From the NCBI GenBank assembly GCA_963573305.1, contig OY754331.1, positions 150,965,728 to 151,029,727 of the forward strand: a stretch of DNA of 64,000 nucleotides, in the 5' to 3' direction. Made by a program: the position numbers and the translations under genes. How positions within the stretch are numbered: position 1 is the first letter of the stretch; each line of letters begins with the position of its first letter. The notes beneath the pieces are model-generated. The model made no database searches, was not told where the DNA came from, and was given only the letters and a program-made list of their open reading frames with translations. This stretch comes from Pyrrhosoma nymphula. Taxonomy: Eukaryota; Arthropoda; Insecta; Odonata; Coenagrionidae. Below are positions 1 to 11,850 of the stretch, one piece after another.

Positions 1-156
1 TCAACAAACAATGATGCTTTTGAATAACATATCTTAAATGAAACGCATTTGCAAATATTTTTCTTCTTTAAAAGTAAATTTCTGAGTTGATGTACTCTAT
101 TGAAGCATATACTAACTTTGAATGCTGTCTCAGAGTAGGAATATCTATGTCTATTA

Positions 157-370
157 AGGCCGTTTTACACGATGAAAGATTTTGTACAAATGATTATACG
201 TGAGATTGTACGTTTTTCTCAACGAAATTAGAACAGGTTCTATTTCCCGTGCAGGCATTGAGACATTCGCACAAGCGTTCATACAATTTGCCGCTTTACA
301 CGATACATTTTGCTTTAGCAAGAGTTCACGGAAGAGTTTGTACAAACAAGTGTGCCGTGTAAAACGGCCT
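157..370. mobile_element. Harbinger-like MITE, TTA target duplication
   Basis: A 214-bp non-coding element has perfect 15-bp terminal inverted repeats: AGGCCGTTTTACACG at 157-171 and its complement at 356-370. It is flanked by TTA on both sides (154-156 and 371-373). A 3-bp TWA duplication with ends beginning in a G/C-rich GGCC-GTTT motif is typical of PIF/Harbinger elements, so I place it there by inference. The two short open frames across it read through the inverted repeats and are not genes. No transposase is present, so it would depend on a partner elsewhere. Confidence 0.7.
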
Positions 371-373
371 TTA

Positions 374-3300
374 CATGGCACGGGTAACTAACAATTAAGT
401 CAGTTATTACTAATGACCTTAATATAACATTATTTAAAAATCTATTTAAAATCTGGAAAGACATTTCCAAAGGCATTTTAAGATAAGGCTGTCATAACGA
501 ACGCACTTTAAAATACTCTTTGATTTACCTTAAGTCGAAGGAAATGTACGATTTCCTCTTATTTCATTGAACCAATTTTCTCATTGGCAAGCAAAATACA
601 TCCAAGAAGAATCAAAACGCTAAACATAGATGTAAACTAGCTAAACATAAACCATATGTTTTTGAGCGTAAGAAAAATCGCGTTGGGTGCGGGTGGAGAA
701 AGGAAAAAAGAGTGTAAGAAGGCCCATAAAAAATGACACTCTAATTACTCGCAAAAAGAATATGGGCGATCAATCTCGCAATAGAAGAGAAATGGATAAT
801 TGACATTATCCGAGCAACAGATGCGACCTATGTGACCTATCATGAAATAGAGAGCATCTTCGATAACATTTAACGCAATTATTCTGCTGCCCACCGTATC
901 TCTCGTGGGAGAGATTGACAGAAGAGCAGCTTCCTTTTTTTGCAAACGGATGAAACGGAGAATCTTAATTTTGTTTTTTGTCCCCATGAGGAGAAGGAGA
1001 GAAAGAGCGAGTGTTTAATTGAGTAGGAGGAAATCGGTTTATAGGATGATAGAGAAGAGCGGTGGGCATCAGGGAGAAGGGAAAACGAAAACAAAGGAAG
1101 CATGAAACTTATTATTTCCTTCTATACAAGGATCGTTCAGCTTTAAAAAACTGAAATATCGCGCACCCGTGGCTTCTCTCGCGGTTTACCGTTGTACGAA
1201 TGCGTGCGACGCAAAAGAGTTGCCAGAGCTTTCATAATGCGAATCGGGCGCCCACCCAACACTCCGTCATTACCTTCCGCCAGGGCCCATCCCATTCAAT
1301 GCTCACAGGGCCCAACCACCTTCTTCTTCCAGCAAAAACCAGGGCAGTTGTATCCGAAATGTAAGTTTACACTACAAGGAGATTATTGATGGCGACGATA
1401 TGATGTAGCCCAAAAATATCACTCTAGAAGGTCTGGGGGACTACAAGAAAGAAATAGGATCAAGAATAAGGTAGAAAGACTTAGATGTCCAATTAAATAA
1501 CAGAAAGAGATGTCTTCATCGGATCAAAGACTATGGAGAGAGAAAGAGAGGGAGAGGCTGAAAGAGAGTCGGGGACTGAGATTTCCACCAACGTAGTGTC
1601 CCTGAAGCTTACATCATCTGAACTTCAGGCTGAAAAGGATTTGAAAAAAGAGATTTATCCGGAAATATAGATAAAAATAGCAGGCAGAGCAACCTTCTGC
1701 CTCTTTAAGGTCCAAACATTCTTCTCAAAACACACACAGACACACTAAAGTCTCTTAATCCTCCCTTCGTCAGTGGTCTCCACCTCTATCCTCTCTGGAG
1801 ACGGCATACGGGGGGAGGAGGGGGGATTTAAGGGTGTGACCACTCAGGGCACGTTCCAATTGCAACCGCCAGGAATGAAACCATTGGCTTCATCGTGCGG
1901 TGCTTGCGGAGGGGAAGTCAACCGAAAAAGTCACGCGAATCTCAATCGCTTTACCACTCCTTCGGCTCCACCACCCGCCAAAAAATCGCCAGCCCTTTCA
2001 CCTCCGAAAGCATCCTGATGCGCCAATAGTATAAGATATGGAGTAAATGTGGCATGCCGAGGCGGAAAAAATCTCATTCGGTACTAAAAGGAAGTCACCG
2101 GCAACTTATTTTGTCAGATTTCGTCTCTGGGCACATATAGAAAATGTTTTATGAATAAACAACGAGGAAAGGGACAATACTTTTTTCGCCCGGATTAAGA
2201 AATTCTTAAGAGCCGAATTAACCAATCCATTACGTCATACGTCTAGTGCTTTCAGCACATAGTAGACCATCCCAGTCTCCTCCGCGGGTATGCGGAATTG
2301 ATGGTCGTGAGATGGGCCTGGAACCAAAGAAATAGGATTTTTTTTCCATTTCTTCCGTTTGAATTTAGGATGGGATGGGATATTTGACCGATCATAGGAT
2401 CCCAATGTACTCAGCAACCCTACGCATGAAATGCGCACCACTTCCACTGCCTATGTAAAAGGACCATGACGCAAAGTGCGTCATAAGTATAATTTTTTGA
2501 AGGGAATTCCCAGGATTTCAGGAAATTTTGGACGTGGGGTGTAAAACAAATTTCGTCAAATAATAACAATAAACAACAAAATACAAATACGTCATCGAGC
2601 CTAGGGGAATGTGCACCACTGTCTAGTATTCGAATCCAAATTTTAACAAGATTTGACATAATACAGATGGGGTTTTATATAATGAAAGGCAAAATTAATG
2701 GTCACTTTCTGAGTCATAATATTGTTTCGAAAAAACGATAGGAAGAAAAAAATGAATGGCTATTTTGCCTAGGATGACCGAGGAAGGAATTCCTATTAAT
2801 CCATCCACCCATATAAGTAATGATGAAGGAAATAAGCACTAAATTAGATAAAAAGGGGAATGGGGAAGGAGATCTAAAACAAATCAATATCAAGATTCAG
2901 GACGGCTCATATTGATGAAATGAAAAACTCAAACATATTTTCATTTATTATCGAACAGCGTGACGCGTGTTGATATGCTAACACTCATGACACACGTGAG
3001 CGCTACTTTGTAGCTAAGCGTGATTTGCTTCTCAAATAACATGTTAGAGTATTCTACAAGGTTTTCCATCATTAAGGACCAATGATTCATCACAAACCTG
3101 CGCCTTAGTTCATCTGGCTTACTTCCAAAACCTAACATGCATTCGTCATCTAAGATAATCACACGTTCAATCCAATAACCGAGAAAGACAGGGATTGTAC
3201 GCTGGTGGAGAGTGAACTTATTGAATACCTCAAGAGGAAGTAAGAAGAAAGCCAATGCACGTCCAAAATAGCAATGGTTTATGTTTATAGAGACGCTATG

Positions 3301-4009
3301 TGGAGCCGATCATTTTCATATTTATTATTGGTTTGCTTGCAGGTGTTAGAATCCAAAAAGTACCTATAATGTAGATAAAGTTAAATGAAATAGAGTACAA
3401 AGTAAAGTAAAGTTTACAATCTCTTTGATTATAGTTCAACAGGATTAATCTGTTTAAAAAAATTAAATATGTGATGTAACTGGGAGTGTTACAAAATAAT
3501 AATCAAGAATTGAATGGCGAGACATTTCGGGCGACCCTGACCAAAAACGAAGAAAATGCAACTGACTTCCAAACATGCCTTCCATTTACATAATCGCGTT
3601 AGTGCTTCTCATTTCTTCGAGGAAATTTCAAAATAATATATCAGTGAAATACTAATATACATTAAATGATGATACATACATGTTATGATTAAAATAAGGA
3701 AGAAGGATGAAGAACCCTCCATGATCTGGAGTAGATAAAGTGGGGATGGCATACAATAATTATGAGGCTAAAGCCATGGCATTAAAAATGGCATGGAGCT
3801 TGTAATTATTTGACCTCTGTGGTTGATGGAAAAGAAATAAAATTTGTGGAAACACTAAAAAAAAACTTTACCTTACTCACCATTCTGAAGAATATCTAGC
3901 AGGAAAGCAAGAGCAATATTCCAGCGCTAGCACCGAATTTAGGGGCAGATTCAATGTCGGTAAATGTATGTTCATGGGTCGATGAATGCGGGACATGAGC
4001 TTTCATTTT
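374..4009. other. no gene recognised, AT-rich unique sequence
   Basis: I see no conserved protein, RNA gene or clear repeat here. A GA-rich patch lies near 1500-1580. The longest open frame is 104 codons on the minus strand at 2941-3255; it has no domain I recognise and its length is within what chance gives in 64 kb. Confidence 0.5.
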
Positions 4010-4390
4010 AACCGCCCTACACCATAGACTTTGTGTATCCACCTCTAGCACGAGCGTGAGCCCGGCAACCTGTCGACGTGGAAAGATTCACCGTGTTGGT
4101 CAACTGTTCCGAGCAAACCAGGGCAAACAGCGTCCGCGGCGATAAACACGCCGGGAGTGGGAAAGGAATAAAGGTGTCTCCCGCGTATGCAAAGTTTACA
4201 CGAGCGTGCAAGAGTGGTCGGAGCAAAACACAATATTCCCACTCGCCGAAGAAGGTGCGCGCGGTTATCGCTTGTTGTGGTCACTAACCCAGGAGTTCGG
4301 CTTCGTCCGACCCAGTACTGAGAGTGGGGAAGGAAGAATTTCCTTAGTAGTGGTGGGTTTAGTGCGGTACAAAACGGAACGATGCTATTA
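4010..4390. other. CpG-rich patch without recognisable gene
   Basis: This stretch is visibly richer in G+C and CpG than its surroundings, and open frames occur on both strands, as expected from few A/T-rich stops. No protein similarity is recognisable. It could be an old transposon, a regulatory CpG patch or a retrotransposon UTR. The sequence does not decide. Confidence 0.3.
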
Positions 4391-5644
4391 AATAAACACC
4401 GACAATATCGATCGATCTCCGGTCAGCGATTCCCACTTTGAAAACGACAATGCAATATTTTGGTATGATTTCTAGGCTCTGATGTCCTTTCCTTTTTTCA
4501 GAAGTGGAAGAAGTCTTCGAAGTCCTTTTCCTTTTTCCTAGGTTTATGATTCAAGAGCCCTTTATTCACTCCAATTTAGATATTTTTCTACTGATAAACA
4601 AACAGTTTTCTTGCTACTCTATTCACTCTTCTCTCTATTCTTCTATCATTTTTATTCATAAGATATATCTCCAAAGTTTTCTTTTGTTTTTCTTCTCATA
4701 TATCAATAAAATGTTAGATAAAAACCACAAGATAAAATAATTTAGCTAAACATCTTCAAGGTTTTCCCAGTAATGTTTTGTTCATTCAACCGAGGACATG
4801 GTCTTAGCTGGAAATTAGCATATTCATCTTAAAAGGTCACCTTCCTCCATAGTCGATTTTTTCTGAAAAATTCGATGCCAAATCCTTACAAAAACACGTC
4901 AATACCTAATAGTTTCCATTAATACCAACTGAATATTCTCTGTCTTTTTGCTTTATTTAATTTCGTAGATCTCAATTTAGCTGCATTTATTTTTAGGAAA
5001 AATATTTTTTATAAGTTTAGGAAATAAAAAAAATAACATGATAACACTGCATTTTCATTTGGCTCAGAAGATTACATTAGACCAAGTAAATGACAGCATT
5101 ACGTGAAAGCGTCAAGCCGGCATTAGTTCACTAATTAGACCAAATTATTCCACCGAGGTAATGGAAAAATCACACTCTTCAGATCAAAAAATAAACTTGT
5201 TCCAGTGGAACAATTGGGCCATCACAACTAATCGTGGGCAGCTTTCACGGCACCCTTAAAAGGAAGTATGCCGGGAATTGTCTCTCCAGGGCAAAGGCGT
5301 AACTTTTAGTAATTATTTACAATCCAAAACTACATATTTCCAAATATGTTTCGGATAGACCTCCAGTACGCATTACCCCATTGTTATTACAGCATCGCAA
5401 TGCATAAACTCACTTGAGCGTTTCAGAGTAGTTACACTAGGATTTCATACAAAGCAACCGCAGAAATATGATCATCATCCTTTGAATTTCCAACTCAACA
5501 ATCTAGTTAGCACTTAACAACCTCCCTTGAACTTCGTCGAAAATGGACCGCGCTTTTCCTCTAATCCCCTCCTGAATAATTCATCAGAATAAAGTTGCTA
5601 TATTGGGCTTAAGAGAAGATACGTACACAGTTAAACTGTAAAAG
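4391..5644. other. no gene recognised
   Basis: AT-rich sequence with no domain, RNA or repeat that I can support. Confidence 0.45.
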
Positions 5645-5815
5645 ATGAATGTTGGAGGGTGTAAAGGGGGTAAAGAGCAAGGGTCGCGAGGGTGAAAAGG
5701 AAGCCCGAGTAGGAGGAGTTGGAGGAGAGGGTGGAATGGATGGGAAAGAGGGGATGTTAGTGCGACGAAGGAAGGGGTGGAAGATGGAGACATGTGGACG
5801 CAAAGATGGGGACAG
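5645..5815. repeat. purine-rich low-complexity tract
   Basis: The plus strand is dominated by G and A in irregular GGA/GAAG units. Similar tracts occur at about 34100-34260, 48790-48900, 57200-57400 and 58420-58860. The long open frames across them, rich in R/K/G/E on one strand and S/P/F on the other, are low-complexity artefacts. Confidence 0.6.
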
Positions 5816-5960
5816 GATGAAATCGCTTGCTACTTGCTCTCCCGCTGTTGGTGCAAACGAGCTCAACGAAATTGGAGAGGTGCATTGTGGGGAGGGTCGG
5901 GCCTCTCGAATGTAAACCCTCGGTACCCCACGCCATCTTTTTCTCTGGCTTCTTCCGTCT

Positions 5961-5993
5961 AGAGGAACACTATTCCTTGACTAGTGTTCCTCT
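5961..5993. repeat. perfect 12-bp stem hairpin
   Basis: AGAGGAACACTA at 5961-5972 is exactly complementary to 5982-5993, with a 9-nt loop. No T-run follows and no gene abuts it, so I do not call a terminator. The interval from here to the next element shows nothing else. Confidence 0.6.
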
Positions 5994-6304
5994 ATCGTGG
6001 GATTCTCTAAAACGAATTATAAGTAAGGAGAGAAATATGTCAAAAACATTGTCCTGATAAATGCACTGTCGAAATTGGTCAGAATTTGATGAGGAACATA
6101 CTATCTATCAATGGTATGAACTAAAATTTTCTTAGACATTTCACGACATATGAAACTAAAAATAATGAACTTATGGGTCAATCAATGTGAAGTCATCCAG
6201 GCCATCATTCCGTCAACATTTTTGATTTTATTAAATATTTTCCCATTTAGTTTGCCAATATTTTGGGGGCTCAAAATGACATTTAAAAAAATGCCAACTC
6301 CTTA

Positions 6305-6591
6305 TAGCGCATTTACACATTCGCGCTCGTGATTCGCCTCGTCACTCGCCGACATTCGCGAGTGGCATTCGTGCGTTCGTCCCCACAACGCGAATGACCG
6401 TTTACACACTCGCCGAGTGTTCGCCTCGTCCCCACAAGTCTTTGACTCGTCACCAAAGACCGCTTCCAGCGCGAGCGCTACGAGCGGCGAGGCGAGCGAC
6501 GAGGCGAATGACGAGTGAACCGACTACACATTCGCCTCGCCACTCGCCTCGCGATTCGCCTCGCCACTCGTGCGAATGTGTAAACGCGGTA
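6305..6591. mobile_element. Harbinger-like MITE made of CGCCTCG/ACTCG repeats
   Basis: A 287-bp element is bounded by TTA duplications (6302-6304 and 6592-6594). The terminal inverted repeats match at 18 of 20 bases: TAGCGCATTTACACATTCGC at the left, and the complement of TACCGCGTTTACACATTCGC at the right. The interior is GC-rich and built almost entirely of short repeats such as ATTCGCCTCG and CACTCGCC in both orientations, so it can fold extensively. TTA duplication and GTTTACAC-type ends suggest PIF/Harbinger; its ends and body differ from the element at 157-370, so it is a separate family. The open frame across it is an artefact. Confidence 0.7.
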
Positions 6592-6594
6592 TTA

Positions 6595-7297
6595 GATTTT
6601 TGGTGTCCATTTTAAAACAGCGCCACGAGTATTTTAACCAAAATTACGTTTTGGAGAATACCATATCGCCGTTCATTTACGAAGATAAAAAAATAATTAA
6701 AAAACAATTTTGTCTAAACATAATCAATATTTATAATGTTTTAGCTAATTATTGATAAAAATTCTTTAAATTAATACCAAAACTGCGCTTAAATTCGTCA
6801 AATGTCACATGTTTAGCATTAACATTTTTGTTGAAGGAATTAATTCTCACTTGTATCATTTTTTGAGGCAGTTGCCTAGTAGATATATCTTCTAGAAAGG
6901 TATTAAAACTTAGAACCGTGTTTTTTTATATGGTTCGATAAACATGGCAATTGGACTAAAATGGCATTCTTTAAGGTTAAATATCTATAAAGGGACTGAC
7001 TTAAAAATTCAAATATTTTTATTGAATAACCTTATATCTACATATACATATAAATATGTGGCATAAACCTGATGACTGAGACTTAATGGTTTAAGGCCTC
7101 TCAAGTTTATAAGTGGCCTCAAAACATATGTATTTTTACGTGTAATGCAGTGAAGTAGTTTTTTTTGTCTTAGTTTGCCTATTATTATAGTATATGTTGT
7201 GAAAAAATTATCACTGAAGCTACCAAGAGCAAAGTACCTCAAAACTCCAAAAAATTGACATTATGATAGCATTAGTACAAAAATATCAACATTAGTG
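6595..7297. other. no gene recognised
   Basis: AT-rich, no supported feature. Confidence 0.45.
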
Positions 7298-7309
7298 AGA
7301 AATTCTTTC

Positions 7310-7462
7310 GTTAAACATAATGAATTTACAAGTCTATTTCCACACTTTTTTAATTAACCGACCATGGTTTCAGCACGTAGTGCCATTTTCTGGCACTACG
7401 TGCTGAAACCATGGTCGGTTAAAAAAGTGTGGAAATAGACTTGTAAATTCATTATGTTTAAC
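7310..7462. repeat. near-perfect long hairpin within a repeat-flanked insertion
   Basis: The left arm (7310-7385) and right arm (7391-7462) are exact reverse complements apart from one 4-bp AATT insertion in the left arm. The loop is 5 nt (TTTTC). The stem core includes GCACGTAGTGCC and ACCGACCATGGTTT. A 12-bp direct repeat, AGAAATTCTTTC, flanks it at 7298-7309 and 7507-7518, so the inserted unit may be 7310-7506: the hairpin plus a 44-bp tail. Absence of arm divergence implies recent formation or maintenance. It encodes no protein. It could be a foldback transposon, or a retroelement end copied back on itself during insertion. Confidence 0.8.
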
Positions 7463-7655
7463 ATAAAAGATTTCCACCGAATTACGCCGGAAACTGTAAT
7501 TTTTATAGAAATTCTTTCAGTAAAGCTGGGCATTATAGGTATTGCAATTTATTATTAAACCACTTAGCAGCTTTTCCTTGATTCACTAATGGCATAATTA
7601 AGGTTTTATAAGGATTCTAACAACAGAGTGAGTATCAAAGTATGCAATGTTTACA

Positions 7656-7727
7656 GCCTTGGTGGTGATGCGGTAAAGCCCAGCCAGCTAACCTGAGGTT
7701 TTATGTGCAAGTTCCGCCGGGATGGGG
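7656..7727 (+). mobile_element. tRNA-derived SINE head
   Basis: The stretch starting GCCTTGGTGGTGATGCGGTA resembles the 5' head of arthropod tRNA-derived SINEs: an A-box-like segment, then GCTAACCTGAGG, then a B-box-like segment ending GTTCCGCCGGG. The B box departs from GGTTCGANTCC, so this is a decayed copy and not a tRNA gene. I see no clear body or tail boundary downstream. Confidence 0.5.
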
Positions 7728-7759
7728 TTTTCACTATTTGGTATGGTTTAGAGTTTTCG

Positions 7760-8304
7760 TCTAAACAATTGAAGCAATTATTATGAGTTCCTCAGACATA
7801 TATCTACTTTCCTTTCTCCTTATTTCCTCCAGAGACTGACTCTGTTCACTCATTATTCCAAGCACTTTGCCGTTTGTTATGTTTTCCATCCATCATATGT
7901 TTTCTCTTCTCCTATCTTAGCCTAGCCTCTTTAAATGTAATCTCATCCTCCTTCCCCAGATTTCTCCACAATAAATTATACACTCCATTTTAGACTCTTC
8001 ACCGACTTCTACACATTCTTAAGATTTCTGTCACCAGGTCTATTCCGAGGATTAATATCTTGTTTGATAATGCAACTCTTCTTCTTATATCCCACCTAAA
8101 ATGACCATTTTATTCAAGATTGTACCGAGTTGACTTATGTGTTCTCTCTGCTTCAATATGTGCTGCCCCTTTTATATGATAAAGCAGCCCAACCAGATTT
8201 TCTCTCTGCTTTGCAATGTGATAATTAATGACTGCAATACAATAATTAAATAATGCCTGTTCATCCACATGTTCTAAATCCAAAGATTCAATCAGCTTCC
8301 GGAT
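7760..8304. other. no gene recognised
   Basis: AT- and pyrimidine-rich sequence; nothing supported. Confidence 0.45.
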
Positions 8305-8706
8305 TAGAAGTGGGCGCCGAATACGTTTTCTTCGGCGGTGGCGGCGGCCGACCCTCTGCCAACCCGGCGGCGCGGCGGCGGCGTTCGGCGTAATCGGCGT
8401 GGACCGAATAACCTATTACTTTTTTCCACGGACGGATTTCTGTTTCTTCATAGCATCTTAATTCATGCGTAACGGCGTCATGAAGAGACAGAATTCAATG
8501 AAATCACCGCGTTGAAATAACTGCAGTTAATATCATAGCTCGGAGCTTAGAGGAAGAAAGGGATGTGAGGGAAGCGTCCCCGCCTTCTGGCTGCTACCAA
8601 CAAAGTTCCGCAATTGCGTCGATTTCGCGCCGGCCATGAGTTCGGCGGCGACGGCGTCCGAATCAGGGCCGACGGCGTCGGCGTGGCGCGGCGGCGCCCA
8701 CGTCTA
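8305..8706. mobile_element. GC-rich hAT-like non-autonomous element
   Basis: Inverted ends TAGAAGTGGGCGCCG (8305-8319) and the complement of TAGACGTGGGCGCCG (8692-8706) match at 14 of 15 bases. TAG followed by GTGGGC is a common start for hAT-type short elements. I do not see a convincing 8-bp target duplication, so the family is inferred only from the ends. Two internal blocks (about 8330-8410 and 8640-8700) are dense CGGCG repeats in very strong contrast to the AT-rich flanks. It has no coding capacity; the minus-strand frame across the right half is an artefact of GC content. Confidence 0.55.
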
Positions 8707-9336
8707 TGCCAAACGTCTTTAATTCCTTCATCTACCCTTTCCCATTCCTTTCTTACCATTCCTACCGCTTAAGTGTTATAAAGTAAAGCCAAAAAGGGTA
8801 AACCTTGTCTTAATTTACAACCCCTATACACCCAGCTTGAGTCTCCATTGGAAACTTGTGCTTTCTGAAATTCATGTACCATTTTGAAAGATATAAGTAC
8901 ATGGATCAATGATACAGTAATAATGAAGCTCTATATTGTATTTGTAAAATAGTCCTGATATATATTTTGTAATAGAATAGTAATTCCATTTAATCATGAT
9001 AAATAGCTTGTTATAAATAGATTGTGAAAATATATTTTTGAACATTCATTCTTAAAGTAAAAGAAAATACCTTCCCAAGAAACATTGCACCTGAGTCACA
9101 ACAATATCTGATCCAAAACCTTGAAGAAAAATTGAGCTAAAATGACAATGAACTTATCTTCCAGTCTTTTGAACTGATTGGTGACAGAGGATTCCATTGA
9201 GTTACTACTCTTTGTGAGTCATTTGATCACCAAATTTTATTTCCTTATTTATTTTTTAGAAATTGAGCCACATATTACGTTTTAATTTATATAAATATAA
9301 ATTGTAAATTTATATATATATGTATGTAATAAATGT
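8707..9336. other. no gene recognised
   Basis: AT-rich sequence with a TA-rich stretch just before the next repeat; nothing else supported. Confidence 0.45.
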
Positions 9337-9397
9337 ATTGGCCCAGTGAATAAACAGTAGGGAATATATATTGGCCCAGTGAATAAACAGTAGGGAA
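9337..9397 (+). repeat. 33-bp tandem duplication
   Basis: A 28-bp string beginning ATTGGCCCAGTGAATAAACA occurs at 9337-9364 and identically at 9370-9397, giving a 33-bp period. Identity of the copies suggests a recent local duplication. Confidence 0.85.
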
Positions 9398-9399
9398 AC

Positions 9400-10140
9400 C
9401 AAAATTACTTATTCGCTTAATTTTTGGAAAATATTTCAAAGAGTTCAAATTTTACGGCTTCTTGTGGGAATCTCCCTCATGTAGCCATATTTGAGAACTC
9501 GAAAATTGTATAAAAACAACACAATTTCAAATAAAAACGCAATCTAACACAATAAACACGGGAGAGAAAGATGGAAGCACAAATTATTCGCAGTCTTTCC
9601 CAGACGGTTCCTTCGAGTTCCTGAGGGAGAGGAAGACGCTTTCTATATTTCCGATTCACCATAGTAATTATAATTGAGTCACCTTTCACAATGTTAAGTC
9701 TCTCTCTGTGACTCCCCGGATTTCAGCAAGAGGAGTTACGAGAGTTGTGGTGAGGCTGAATAAGGGGTCTGGAGAAGGAGGGGAAGGGCTCTTTGGCTTG
9801 GGATTTTGAGGAGAGGGGAGAAGGAAAATTAGCCCCCCGGAAATAAAGGACGGCAGAGAGCAAGGGACGGAGTAATTGGATTAGGACTATGCACACAAAG
9901 ACGAATCGAAGACAGTCGGTGGAAGAGGACTGTGACATTTTAGGATACACGAATTTCTTTATTGACCTAATCTAAACGGGACTCAATGTACTCAAGGAGG
10001 GAGGAGAACCCAAGATGGTGGGAACATAAATTAACACGAGGAAGAACTCAGTACAATAAATGAAACTGAACCGAGGTAGGCCGTAGTCAACACTGAGTTT
10101 ACCTTGATGGCTTTCGATTTTAATCTCGAGTTCGGGACTA
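9400..10140. other. no gene recognised, GA-rich patch
   Basis: A purine-rich tract lies at about 9720-9860. No gene or mobile element can be supported. Confidence 0.45.
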
Positions 10141-10230
10141 TATCCTACACTATTAAACGAGCAAATCCTGTATATATCCTATACCGTTAAACGAGTAAAT
10201 ATTGTATACATATATATGTGTGTATATATG
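10141..10230 (+). repeat. 34-bp imperfect tandem duplication plus TA/TG microsatellite
   Basis: Two units (10141-10174 and 10175-10208) share TATCCTA and TTAAACGAG cores at a 34-bp spacing, followed by an alternating TA/TG run near 10203-10230. Confidence 0.7.
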
Positions 10231-10364
10231 TAAATTTTATTTCGAAAACGCTCTAACGACTGTGATGAAAGTTACAAATTTACTTATACAAGGTATTAAA
10301 AAAAGCGATTTACCCAGGTCTTGACTCTGGGAAATCTCATTTTTACAAGGTACGAGCGGAAGAT

Positions 10365-10385
10365 ACCCGTTGAAATTCAACGGGT
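10365..10385. repeat. 21-bp palindrome
   Basis: ACCCGTTGAA and TTCAACGGGT form two 10-bp complementary arms around a single central A. Confidence 0.8.
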
Positions 10386-11850
10386 GTGAAAAACATTAAA
10401 CTTATTTTATAAGAAAACTTTAAAGCCTTAAGAAAAACTGTATGCGTGGACATTCGAGGAGTTCGTAACCTATCTTGTATGTTGTGTTCGTTTTAGTAGA
10501 CACACTGACCGTTTTCCAGGTGCACGGAGAGATGAGTGACTATTGGTCCACTATCATGCAAAGGAAATCCAAAAATCGGCCAACCAGACTCATTACTACT
10601 TAAATAGCAAAGGTTGATAGATGGTCACCTCGTCCCTACGGTTCTCTTGAGCAGTCTTCTGAGTGATTAACAGCTTGATCGCTTCCCTTGTGTACATACA
10701 TATATTTGCATTCAATGACTTATTTCAGTTGACTAATGACTATTCAACGTTGATATGTGCGTTGAGTTATTAATTTATTTGAGATTTATTAATGATATTA
10801 TAATTCCCGCCATCTTAAAACAGATTGAAGGTTCGAAACAAATGGGTCTGTATTTGAACCAAGTTTATAGCTGGTTACCCGTCCGTACGATGGGTGAGGA
10901 TAAAATTTGTGCGGATCTTAGCGTAACCCGAGAAACACCAGGGGGAGATTCTCATGAGATCGCTGGTGGGCATGTCTTTGACCATCTAAGTCTAACCTTT
11001 GTCGTTTTTCTTTCAAGGGCTCATTTTCTCGCAAATAGGACATTCATTTCGCTTTAGAAGATTTTTTCGAAAGGTTACTCTTTTTTCTATTAGGCATGTT
11101 GATGGATATATTTTGTAGTCCAAGGAACGGAAACACAGCGGCAAGTGAGAGTCCAGAATAGGCAACTCAATGATTGAGTGAATGTACCTAAGTTAACTGC
11201 ACTTTAACACTTTTAAACATATAAATAACTCGTGACGTTAATGATGTGGGAATTGGTCTGAAAAGCAATTCGCAATCGTAATGAGAGGCAGACGTTTTCA
11301 CTACGTGTAATACATCGAAGTATTAAACGATAATAAACAACGCCGTGTTTGTTGTAGCAACAGAGGCATTATTACCATTGACATTCGCTGCACGTAAATA
11401 TTCTTGCACATTTAATTAAGTGTGTATCCTATTAATTCCTTTATGTGTAACGTTTACTATATAAGTGTTCTCTCATATACCTCCCGTATCGATTTCATCC
11501 CGAATCAATCTATCATGGGGTCCTTGGGACTCTGGGCCCTCTTTATACAGATTTTCTTTCTACATGCCATCATCGGCCCGTAGGAAAACGTGATATTTAA
11601 TAGTTAAGAGGCGTTTATATCCTTTGAAAATGAAATCTAAGGTTGTCAAGGAAATATTTTATTGTTGATTTAAGATAAAAATGTGAGATTTTTCAACTAA
11701 AAACATGAATTTCAGACAAATAAGGAGCGTAGGAGAAAATCAATTGATAAAATAAGATATTATATTTATTCAGCCATCCGATAAAAAAATCCAGCCCTAT
11801 ATCTTGAGTACTTTTAAAAAGTAAAAAATGATACCACTGCACCGAACACA
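10386..11850. other. no gene recognised
   Basis: AT-rich. The 100-codon open frame at 10755-11057 has no recognisable domain. The segment at 11505-11590 is richer in G+C and reminiscent of the LINE tail that follows, but I cannot prove a match. Confidence 0.4.

Noticed and set aside
2941..3255. 104-codon minus-strand open frame
   Set aside because: No recognisable domain, and the length is compatible with chance in 64 kb.
5961..5993. Transcription terminator
   Set aside because: Hairpin without a T-run or neighbouring gene in a eukaryotic context.
7656..7727. True tRNA gene
   Set aside because: B box degenerate and no cloverleaf pairing that I can write; fits a SINE head.
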